Assembly: GCF_000006565.2 (NCBI RefSeq)
Contig: NC_031468.1
Coordinates: forward strand, 248,001-312,000
Source of the DNA: Toxoplasma gondii ME49
Lineage: Eukaryota; Apicomplexa; Conoidasida; Eucoccidiorida; Sarcocystidae
Direction of reading: 5' to 3'
Length of the DNA stretch: 64,000 bases
Shown: piece after piece, positions 12,001 through 22,974 of the stretch
Layout: each line of letters begins with the position of its first letter
Position numbering within the stretch: position 1 is the first letter of the stretch
Notes under the pieces: model-generated
Databases searched by the model: none
What the model was told of the DNA's origin: nothing
What the model saw: the letters and a program-made list of their open reading frames with translations, nothing else
Translations under genes and position numbers: made by a program

Positions 12001-15000
12001 AGTGCATGCGCAACGAGTTCTGAACTTCCTATGTAGAGTGGTACAAAGACGTACGCAACAAAATGCGGCGAAAAGCAAAACATAGCTTGGATTCGACAAA
12101 CACTCCCATCAGGATCTAATTCAGCAGTGTTTACGTTCTTGGAAAAGCGTGTATGTCGTCCTTGTGCCGAAGAGGAATAGGAGGTCGCGTTAAGCGAAAC
12201 TCGTTCCCAACCCCCAAGTTAAATTGGTTCGGCGATGTCGCCAGGTATTGTCCGTACAAAGCTGCTTTACAGTCTCACCAAAATGTGGCAAGGATTTCAA
12301 AGCGTTGTCTTTCCTCGAAATGTGATTGCTTTGACACTGCTTGTTGCAGCGATTTTGACAATTGCTGGAATTTTGAGTTCACCAGTCGGAGCATTTTGTT
12401 TTGGATGTTGGCGCGATTCAACGAGGCAGTCGACGCAGCCGGAAACACTCACCTTTCAGCTCCGATCATTGGTGACGACGACCTCATCATGACGGGTGAC
12501 CCCGACGAGATTGTTCGAGGTAACGGCGAATCCGAGAGGCCTTCTTTTCATAAACGAAACTACATGTTATTTCGTCGAAAAACATCTCAGAGAAAGCTAC
12601 GTTTGAGCACTTTGTACAGCGGTGTCAGGTGTTGCTTTAAGGATTCTCTTGAGTTCTTGGATCTCTGTCGTTCTGCCTGACTTCCATTCTTCTTCATTTC
12701 GTTTGCGGAGTCGTGGTGAAACGACTTAAAGTTATACATCATCTGGGTCGCGTGTCGGTTGTATAATAGACGCAGTATCGAATTTTGCTGTCGTAGTCAC
12801 AGTGCGTGCTCTGGCGTCGAGACCTTTGTTTTCTGGATGCCGGCGTTGTAGCGAGGACGTGGTAACACTACATATAATCTGAAATCAGCGGTGAAAGGGG
12901 GAACGATGAGAAGGTGAAGGCAGTTCAAAGCTACTCATCATTTTTGAAACGCGCTTTGCTTCTCGCCGTGAGTAGGACCTCGCAGTGCCAGAAGATGGTT
13001 GCGTCTCTCTTCTTCGCTCGGATTGTCAGGCGACCGACTGCGACATTTAAAGATGTGTGAACCTGTGGAGCAGCCAACCCTTGGGTGGGCAATGGTCCAT
13101 TACCCTGGCCACCTGGGAGGCATGGCACGAAAAGATTTCGGCGCTCAAGCAGGCCTCTCGACAGACGTCGCGGATGCAGTTGGACCTCTAATGGACACCT
13201 TTGTAAGGACTGGAGAGAAGTACGAAAAGTCGGTCCCGGACCCTTAGAATCAAAGCATTTGTAGAACTCAGTGAAATCTAGAGCCGATTATGAACTGCCG
13301 GCTGTGCACGGCGCATATGATATATTCTTTGTGCCAGTGTGTACTGGGGGTTCGAAACTCGTTTCTCAAGAAGAACTAACTACGTCGCCTGATTCTCTGT
13401 TGAGGGACTGTGTACCTCCACAGTGGCATAAAATAGAAAAACGATGTTTGTCTGAGTCGGCTAATCATCTCCTAGTATTCACGAGAGTGAACTTCGCAGT
13501 GGCCTACATGGTACACAGTACACAGTGAACACGGAATAGTTCTTTACCTATCTTCCATTCGATTTGAATGGCTATATGACTGCTGCAGGTCCCGAGCTTC
13601 AGATTTAAGTTTACCACTTTGCTTAGAAACCAAAGTGTATCGGTTCCTTCTTCAGCTGGCACTCCACTCTTGTTACGCGTCTTACGCATTCTACCAAACT
13701 GCAGCGATGAATCTTCCAGCAGCTTCTGCAACTGTTGTTTCTGTTGAAATACTACCAAGTGCAGTTTTTCTGCATTCCTTGATGAGGGGGACAACACTAA
13801 GCTAGATATATATTCCGACAGGTTTGCTCGAACCAGTCACATGGAGGTAAAAGATAGGTAACGCTATCATAATGCAATCTATGGGGGCAAGATAAACTTT
13901 ACGGCAAATAATCATTTCGATGGTACATGAGACGTAGTGTCCTGCAAGGATCCACGGTATCAATTGTGGTGTCGGAGAAAAGAGGTTTTTCAAGCGTGTA
14001 GCACCCCAGAAACTCATTTCTAGCTATGGTAGTACACATGCGAAATAGGCGGTCGCTGCATATTTCCACGAGTTTGGCATTGTTCAGTCTGCTGAATACG
14101 AAGTCACGTCAATCCCATTTTTTTCAGAAACCATTTTTTCAAAAGTGACAGTCTGTATGGTACCACCTGTTGAGACTTTGGGTCTGCTCTTAAGTATGCA
14201 GTGAACCAGCTCGGTGAGATGAGACTGGTATTCATGGGTCTGTGGAACAAGAAACTTTATTTTTAATATAGTTCTCTTCAGTTGATGTGTTTTTTCATAC
14301 ATATTAGCAGACAAGACACAGAATTGGCAATGCTGAATTATTTGTTTTCAGATGTACAAAAAAGTCCGGTATCTGCATCGGGTTGAAGATCCACGACGCC
14401 TTCACCATGTTTTCCAAAGACACGCGCCGTCGCAACTGACCCCGCCCCTGTATCTCTACGGCGGGTGGCACATGAGCGACTTGTCTTACCTTCCTTTTCT
14501 GATGAGCAAAATCCCAGTTGATGACAACAAACCCGGCTACGAGCCCTGGTCGGTGTACAGATACCTCGTGAATGGAGACTTGGATCTCGCTCAACGGAGC
14601 ATTTGGGAGGAGTTCCGAGACTACCGCCAGGTTGGGGCCTCTGTCATTTCAGCAGACAAGGTAAGGCAGACCGCGATGTTTCTGGTTCTATTTTTGCATT
14701 TACACAGTGACAGTGAACGCGGCTCTTTCTTTCAAGCGCAAAGGGACGGACAAAACACAGTTACTTGTCTGAAACAGAGTTTCAACAACCTTTAGGAAGG
14801 TGACCTCTGTTTCTGAAAACGTGTATGTTTAGGCGCCTGCGGTGGCAGATCCTGCAGACCTCCGCCTTTGGGGGCATCGGTGGGGGCAACTCAATCTCGA
14901 CATTGAAATGTATCTGGTGAATTGGTTTCGTACTTAACTGGCCCTCGCTTTCGCGAGTAGCAGTCGACCATTAGATTTGTGCAAATTGTAAACATGTGTT

Positions 15001-16335
15001 GGTTTTTCAAAGATACGCTCGATTCCCCGAGACTTAGAGCACGTAACCTGATGGTCGTTGAAGGCACAGTAAGGTTTGTATCCGGGAAAGAGAAACTTTC
15101 GAGGTCAAGTCAACGGACGGTGAGAAAAGGAGCTGTGAGAAAAGGTGTTTTCTTTGTTGTGCATCTGCACAGGTTCCAGACGCGTACAAAGATCTAGGCT
15201 TCGGCGACATGCCCTGGGTTATAAAATGCAACCCAATGAGGTAAATGAGAAGAAAGGGGAGTTGTGAATCCGTTTATGAGAAGATGGATTGGCAGAGTGT
15301 GTAGAACTTAATGAGGATTCTCGAAAGGTTTGGTTCGTTTTCTTCTGGAAATTCCGACATTTCCGAGTTCCTAGGGAGGCCGAGTCAAACGCTCTCGACG
15401 AAAAGCGCCGTCGCCGCTGGTTACACAACACTCTTCACGCGAACGCGAAATACGTGTTTGGTTAAGTGACGATTTCTAAGCGAGAGAAGTCATCAGTAAT
15501 CGCTGCCTTTTTTTGACTTACGTCATAAAGGGCTTGTAGCACAAGTAACGCCACGTCTGTTTCTCCTGCGCACAAAATCGCTTTTTTGCTCTCATCTTCA
15601 CAACTCGCAACTGACCGTGTTGTGCCTTCTTCCATGGCCGAAAGAAAAACGAAGCCAGTGCAGCTCTCGGACATGACTGCTACGTGCATCAATATGTGTC
15701 TGTGATTTTTCTGATGCAAGCCCATTTTGGCGAAGCAGACTACTAAAGTGGAAATCGTAGTTTTTGTGCAGCTTGTATAGAACTGGTGGTTCTTCAAACG
15801 TACGCTGGATATCGTTCAGTCCAGCGTAGGGCTTCGGCGTCGGGGACCTGTGGTCTTCTCACCGTGGGTTCTGTGCCGTCTGATTCGTGGTTACCATATT
15901 GTCGGCAAAGACACGCATATGTCCGTTTCGGAAACTGCAGTTCCAGTCCACGTTACGAAGTGTAAAAGGAAATTCTTAGATGTGTAGAAACGAACCTTTT
16001 CTGGGGAGTATGTACCACGAGTTAGACAGCGGGAAAGCCTGTTTCGGGTTCTGCAGTTCTCTGTTAGGTCTCATGGACACGCACTCACGCGTTTGTGCAT
16101 TTTGATGGTGAGAGTGTTTCGAATGTGTTTCTTCTCCCGAGAGAAAAAAGTTACGTGTTCTTGTCTCTCTTTTTTCAGGTACCCGACGTGGTTTCGCCTC
16201 CCCGACAAGAGGTACTTTATGCGTCCCAACAAGTCGTTTTATCGAGGCGCTGAGCCCGTCATCGTTCGCAATGTTCAGGAATGGGAACACACCCTGCAAG
16301 ACATTCGAAACTTCTACAAAATTCCGGGGCACTGA
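9069..16335 (+). CDS. Glycosyltransferase family 17 protein (putative beta-1,4-mannosyl-glycoprotein GlcNAc-transferase), nine exons
   Basis: Exons with matching phases: 9069-10519, 11239-11575, 11990-12040, one ending 12519, one starting 13627, 14352-14660, 14833-14916, 15173-15240 and 16179-16335. The end of exon 3, the start of exon 4 and the end of exon 5 are not resolved. About 900 residues. Near residue 140-165 a hydrophobic stretch (CAVSCFLPFVAFLSVALLLL) gives a type II anchor, so the enzyme should face the Golgi/ER lumen. The GT17 signature runs through the exons: DAVILGYDLDMLEVRFYEYE, then VDYFVVLESRHHTTG, then HAQRV, then GDDDLIMTGDPDEI (the metal-binding acidic motif), then YGGWHMS late in the domain. 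GT17 includes bisecting MGAT3; donor and acceptor here are inferred from family only. The 400-residue N-terminal region is Ser/Arg-rich and specific to this lineage. A cytochrome b fragment sits in the intron after exon 5. Confidence 0.85.
10726..10753. repeat. TA microsatellite in intron 1 of the glycosyltransferase
   Basis: An imperfect TATATG/TA run just after the first exon. Such runs recur in several introns and spacers of this window. Confidence 0.8.
13802..14085 (-). pseudogene. Nuclear copy of mitochondrial cytochrome b (NUMT fragment)
   Basis: Read on the minus strand, an ORF of 71 residues (13802-14017) begins MSFWGATRLKNLFSPTPQLI and continues through IFYLHVTGSSKPVG. These match the conserved coccidian cytochrome b segment around MSFWGAT..., PW..GGYYVS and IFYLHLNGSSNPAG, with many substitutions. 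Upstream homology continues in a broken frame (ATAY..CVLP before MSFW). No start, haem-ligand context or full length is present, so it is a decayed insertion and not a gene. It lies antisense inside the intron between exons 5 and 6 of the glycosyltransferase. Identification is by eye from the protein pattern. Confidence 0.8.
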
Positions 16336-18960
16336 ATGCGACCCTCTGCAGCGTCGACTGAGATTTCCAAAGGCGAAACAAAAGGGCGAGAGAAAACTGT
16401 GACATGCGTCCAGCCTGTGTGCAGGTGTTGGGTTTCACGTGCACAGACATTTACCCTGGCAGTCAATGCAGTTATGACGGTCGCGTGGTTCCGTTTTGGA
16501 GCCGTTGAACGAGGTATACTTTTCCACGGAGGATCGTTCAGCTTCTCTCCGTATACATATTGTATACATGTCTATATATGAAGATACACTCCCTTTCTAT
16601 GTATCTCTCTGAACATGCATGCTTCTGTCCATATGGAAGTGCAACGGAAGTCGGCATCCACGACAATTGCTCCGACTCCAGATGTGGGCTTGAATCGCCC
16701 GGCCTATGCGATTCAACGAAGGCTCTTCACGACACGAGAAGTATCACGGTTCACAAACGAGAAGCTCTCGCGTAGTACCAACGAAGTAAATATTCGACAA
16801 ATCCAAGGATCCTCTTGATTCCACGCACACCAAGTCCTCCAGTCAACCCGTCCCTACGTTCACCTTTCCTTCTCTTTTCCTGCGAAGGGCATGCGACACC
16901 AGAAAACAACGGTAGCTCGATTCCCTGATACGCTTTGTAAATAGGCGATTGTGGCGCTTTGAGATCATGCTATCGGCGAAAAGGAAAGTGCTTTTCACAG
17001 GGAAGGGATGCTTAGTCACTCTTCTACTGACAGGTGGACGCAACGGAAAACACCTGCAGGCAAAGAACTTGATAACAACTTGATGATCTCTTATCATTCC
17101 CGGAGGTCCACAGAGCTAGCACTGTTGTGGACAAGCTTTCCACATATCACCGCATTCACTTTGGTATGACGGAAGCCACAGACTTTTCACGGGACCTTAG
17201 AAACTCGACGCGAGCCTTCTAGTGGCTTTTGCTGGCACCCTGAAAGCCGCTGTGCCACGGGGAAGGTGAGATAAGACGAATCAAAGCATTCTGTGTTCCT
17301 CCTTCGCCCTCAGACGCCCGACAGGAAGAACGCTTACCTTCCCTCAAGTGCCACCGAAATTGGCACGCATTCCTTTACGTGTGTACTAAGAGAAAGTGTC
17401 TCATCGGAAGAAAGAAGTCTCCCTCTGCAGTCAGTGAAAGCCTCTTTCTGTGGAGAGAAAACGTGTGATTCTTCTACGAGAACCAGATGACACAAGATAT
17501 TTCTCCGGGCACCGGCGACGCCTCCAACACGCAGCCTTGTCGAAACGGGGCAAGTGGGTACATGTCTTTTCTCTGTTCTCTCCGCCAAGGAAAAGGGTAA
17601 GCTTCACGATGTCTTGGCTACACACAGAACCCTGTTTTTTCATCGGCGGCGAGCAGCGCTTCTGTGAAAACGAGGCCCCGACTTTTCTCGCAAGAAAGCT
17701 GTTCGCGAAAATGCGCCCGCGACTGGAACCCTAGCATTCCCCGCCCGAGCCCACACTGGAAGAGGTTCCCGCGTCTACGGCAAGAAAAGCCTTCAATCGG
17801 CTTTTGTTAGAGCTCAAAACACCTTCTTTTTCTTGGATATTTCCCCTGTCCAAATTCCCCTTCGATGCTTCTTGTCCTAGACGCTCGTTCCGTCCTCTGT
17901 GTGGTTCTGCCGGCACGTAGGTCTCTGTCTCTTCCCCGCAGTTCTGCCGTCTCTCTCAAGGCCTGTGTTGTCTGTTCGTTTGTGTCCCTTTCTTCTCGAG
18001 TTCTCCACCAGACTAAGAAGGGAATTCCCAGCACAACGTGGCAGAAGGGCCTTTTTCTCCGAAGAGAAAACGCAAGCCCTTACATTCGCTCATCCTAGAC
18101 TTGCCGTTTTAGGACTTGTTCGTGGATAAGTAACGTTTTTCCTCATTGTTTTCCGCGGAATCACTTCAGGTTTCCACGTTTCCTCTTTTTCTAGCTACTC
18201 AATCGCTTTAAAAAGCAGCGGGAGTGTCCTCAAATGCGCCTCGGTGTCCCGGGAACCCCACAGGCCCCCATCAAACGGGTGGGTATCCACAGGTTCGTTA
18301 CGGTCTGTTTGATTCGTTTTTCTCCCTCCTTTTTTCTCTCCGTTTTCATCCGCTCTTTCGTTTCCCGTTCCTGACTCTCCGAGGCAGCAGGCTTCTTCGT
18401 TGAGTTTCCTAAGCCAGTGCCTTGCGGGGTTCGTCGGTGCGCAGTGTACTCCTGTGAGACTTACGTGGCACTCTTGTGCCGCATTCACGGGCATGCCTCA
18501 ACACACGGTGTCAGTTTCCTTCATGCTAGAGCTCGCGGGCATAGAGCGCATGTTTTCAGCTTTGCAGGTGTTGTCTCATTTCCACAGTTCGAAGTCGCTC
18601 TTCCAACCGCGGTTCGTGTCTTTCCATTCCGGGGACCTGAAATACTTGCAGGCAAATCTTTGCGAAGCGTCTTGCAACGCAGGTGCATGGACGTATGCTC
18701 GCCTTTAGATGAAGTCTGGTTTCTCCGTGTCTCTTTGGCATAGAGGCTTCAGGAAGCGTATTTTCTTCTCCGGGCTGCGCAGCTCTCGACTCCGTCGCTC
18801 CCTTCTCCCTTGTTGTCGCTCCATCTGTCTCCACAAAAGGATGAACTAAAACCGGACTGTGAACTGCTGGCCGCTGACTTGCGAGCTCGCGGCTCACGCA
18901 TCTGCGGCGTGACCGAACCCCGCAGAAGTCGCCGAATCCTTCTTTTGTTCAAACGAGGAA
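16336..18960. other. Spacer between glycosyltransferase and DnaJ gene
   Basis: Holds the 3' UTR of the glycosyltransferase and the promoter and leader of the DnaJ gene. Frames are short. The part after about 17.2 kb is rich in C/T runs, as expected of coccidian 5' leaders. No separate gene is supportable. Confidence 0.45.
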
Positions 18961-21900
18961 ATGCGTTCTCCCAACCTCGCCGCAGCTCCTGCCCACCCGG
19001 CGGCGGAAACCCCCGGCGGCGGCGCGCCTCCACCGGCACCCGCTGGCCCTGCCGCACGGCCCGATGGCTCTCGAGTGTCCGTGCGCCGGGCACCCGTCTC
19101 GGCTGTGCCTCGCCGTCGAGCCGAAACGGTTTCTCCGCTGCTTTCTCTCTTGGCTTTTTCGTCGACTCGCCGGGGCCTTCTGCTGCGGAGCCACCCGAGG
19201 CTCTCTGCGACGCAGCGAGTGTTGGGCGAGGCCTTGAAAGCTGTTTCGAATGACGTCGCAGTCGCCCCCAGTCGCAGACGCCCGTGTCTCCGGGCTCGCA
19301 GAAGAGAGAAGCGTCAGTCGCAGGACGCAGAAGAGGGACGACAGGGTCGGTGGTCGGGCAGCAGGGGCGCAGTAGCCTTCTGGCGAGGTCGAGAGAGAGA
19401 CAGAGTTTCGAGAGCAACGCAGGGAACTTCGGTTCTACCTTCCAGGTTCCTTTCCTCTCTGACGCCTCCACGCCTACTCTCTGTGAAACCTGCCGTCTCC
19501 CCTCCAACGCGCGGTGGACTTCGACGTCTGTACTCCACAGTCTCGCCTCCGGCCGCACTTTTCTTCCCGCCCCGACCTCGCCGCCCTCTGCTCTCCTGTT
19601 CGCGGCCGCAAGCGACAGCGAACCAGCGCGCCTCCCTCTCGTCTGCGTCAACTCTGTGGTCTGTGGCGACCGCGTCTTCGTTCCCGGTTTCTCGCTCTTG
19701 GCTTCGTTTCAGAACGCCCCGCGCTGGAGCCTCGCAGTCGTTCTCGGGAGAAGGGAGAGCAGAGTCGTCGGACCTGGGCTTGACAGACTGGTCTGCGTCA
19801 CCGCGACGCGTTCAGGGAAACTTGGCATTTTTTTCGAGACAGGTCTGCAGCTCGAAAGCGCTGCGTCTCCGTCGAGACCAAGTCGTCCTCGAGGCCCTCA
19901 ACCCGCGGTGGCGGACTGCCTCGCTCCCGGCGCGCGCGCCGGCTGAGGTTGCCGTGGTGTCTAGACACCTCGGTTGTGGAGCGTCTTCGGACTCCGAACG
20001 CATGTGTCGGAAGCTTCAGAAGTTGCGTTTTTCTTCTTCCGCGCGACGAGTTGCGAGCAACCGCAGCCGAGCCTTCAGAGGCCGCGACAGCAGAGGAGAG
20101 TGCGGGCATGCCTCGCCCGTCCTCGGGTCCTTCTTCTCCCCTCTTGCTTCCTCCGGTATTGCGGCGGCATGCTCGGGACTGCTCTTTCGAGCTCTCTCGC
20201 TGCGGATCTCTTCGTTCCGGTGGACCTCTGGAGAGAAAAGTGGATTTCCGCAGCCTCCACTCTCCTCCCCCTCCCGTGCTCTGAGCACGCCGTCCCCGGA
20301 TAATGGGAGTGTCTCTGCATCCGCTTCTCTTTCGCCTCTGCAGAGCCTTGAAGATCACGGCGAATGCGAGCCTGGCTGGCCTTCCCCCCGGCTCTCTCCG
20401 CGACACTCCGGTTGTGCCCAGTCCGGCCACAGGCGACTTTCTTCTGTGGGAGAGAAGAAGATGCCTCACGCAAGGCCAGGCGAGTTCGCCTCTCGCCGAC
20501 GTCTCGGATCTGACGCGGCTGTCACGGCTGCGTCCCTCGCCTCTGTCTCTTCTCTCTCTCCCCACACAGAGGTGAAGACAGGGAACGTAGACTGGCGTGG
20601 AGTGGAGGCGAGAGAGAAGGAAGCGCAAGGGTCACTCGAACGGGGCATCTGGTCTACGTGTTTGTCAAGGAGTTCTCCCCTCTCTCCGGCAGTCTCTCCT
20701 GCCCTCTCTCTGTCTCGGTCTGCCTCTTCGCTGGTATCTCTCTCGGCATCCCGTCGCGTCTCGTCTGTGTCTGCTGCTGCCACGGTTGCCAGTCGTCTCG
20801 GACAGAAGTCGCGGGGTCGCTTGCAGGTCGGAGAGTCGAGTAGAACACTTGAGAAGCCGAAGGCCGTCTCCGCTCTGCAAATGAAAGCGGAGGCAGATGG
20901 TCAGTCTTTGAGGCGAGTCGATAGAGACTCGAGAGGTTCTGTGTCGGAGACTCCGAGTGAAGCCCCTTCTGGGCAGCGACCGGGTGCGTCTTGGACAGCG
21001 AACGCCCCACCTGCGTCCCCCCCGCGGAGGAGACACTTCGGAAACAGAGGCCAGTCTGCACGTTTTGCGACATCCCATCGAGGAAGCGCGAGCGAGGAGA
21101 CACTCGACGGACAGAAAGACGCCGTGTCTGCGTTGGAGAGATCGAAGCAACAAGGGCGAGAAGAGAGTCCGTGCGTCCCCACTTGCGTCGGGCAAACGCC
21201 CCGAAAAGAGGCTTTCCTCAGAATTCAGAAACAGAAGTTACCTCAGTTGCAGCTCGTCGTGGAGCCTCTGTTCGCAGGTGCGGCGAACGTCAAGTGGACG
21301 ACGCGAGTCGGTCCAGAGGCCTTCTCTGGGTCGCCGCTGCTTTTCGAGGAAACCGTCACATGCAACGACCCGCATATTTTCCTGTGCCCTGCGACGGTTG
21401 GAGACAGAAGAGAGGAACCGCCTTGCGACAGAGAAAACCGAGCGTTCAAGAGACGCGAACTCGCCGTCTGCGACGCGGCCTCTGGAAGACCTGCTGTTTT
21501 GTTGAGTGTGGGAGACCAAGCAAGGAGTGGCGACGTCGCGCCCCAGTCGCCGTCTGGACCCAGCAGGTCAGGCCTCGAGCCACCCGACCCGCATGCAGCG
21601 GCGCCCGCCTCGAACTCTGTGCAGGGTTTTTCTTTCCTGCCGAGTGCAGTTGGCCAACGAAGAGAGAAAATGGCGAAGACAATCAGCCAGCCTCTCCTCT
21701 CCCGCGCGAGAGCGGTCTCCGTGGTGGAAGAGGAGGGCGCACCGCAGAGGCGAGAGACACGCCGCCTGCTGCGTCGCGAGGCCGGGGCTCTGCCGCACAA
21801 CGCCTGGGTGTCGATGGCAGGCCACAGAGGTTCCCAAGAAGGGGGAAAAAGCCATGCGCGATTCTTTAGCACGGGGTCCGGCAGAGGCAAAGACCCGTAC

Positions 21901-22943
21901 GAGGTGCTGGGCTGCAGCCGGTCGAGCAGCACTCAAGATATCAAAAAGAAGTTTCGAGAAATGGCGAAAAAGTACCACCCGGACTTGAACCCCGACCCGT
22001 CGGCGAAACAAAAGATGGCCGACATCACTGCGTACGCGCTCACACGCGAGGCACGCTGGTGCCAGGCTGGCCGAGATTTTCTGCCTGCTTGTCGGAAACG
22101 AGCGCCTGCGCACAGCGGGGCGGACTTCGCTCGAGACTGCAGGCGTCAACTGTAGTTCCACTCGAACAGAACGAGCTTGCGCAGCTAGCTGAACCAAGCC
22201 GAGAGCTTTCTGCGAATTTTCTTCTGTGGAGGCCGAGCTCCTGGAATCCTCTGGATCGAGATTTTTCGGAGTTCTTTCGTCCGCATGCGTGCCAGTCTCC
22301 GTCTCCTTCGTGTCGTGGCTTCCGTGAACCTCTGTAACATGTACACGTCTTTCCATGTAGACACCTAGACATGCATATATCTATATATCAATATATATAT
22401 ATATATATATATTGATATCAATATATATATGTGTGTATATATCCGTGCTTTTGTGGTACGTGGGCCAGAGCCAGATTCGCTGCCATTTCAAGTCGAGTTT
22501 TTCTTTTGGGGGGACTTTTGTTTTGAAATTTTCATGTGGTGCGTGCGTGTTTTCAGAGCCTACGAACTTTTGAGCGATCCGAAGCAACGCGAGTTTTACG
22601 ACAAAACGGGCATGACTCCTGACGAGGCGGCAGCTTCAGGTGCAGGTCCAGGAGGTCCGCAGAGCTTGTGACATAATTCTGTCGTCTGTCGTCTCTCTTC
22701 TTTTTTCTTCTCTTACTGATCGTTTTTACGTTGTCTTCCATGGCACTTCTCTTGCGTCTCCACTAAGAAGAAGGAGACTGAGAGCGACAGGTCGAGTTCC
22801 GTCTTCGAATTCTTCTTTCACTCGGCTTCGCCAGTTTTGCTGGCGCGTTTTGTCTCTTGTCGCCTTCTCGCGACTCTCTCGTGTTGGTCAGGAACTTCCG
22901 GGTCACCCTTTCCACCACAACTTCCAGAAACGAAATCACTGCC

Positions 22944-22974
<31 letters not shown>

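Noticed and set aside
18749..19651. 300-codon minus-strand ORF
   Set aside because: Antisense to the GC-rich, Arg/Ser-rich first exon of DnaJ; the sense frame is three times longer and ends in a clear J-domain.
19798..20628. 276-codon minus-strand ORF
   Set aside because: Another shadow of the DnaJ first exon; Arg-rich composition typical of the reverse frame.
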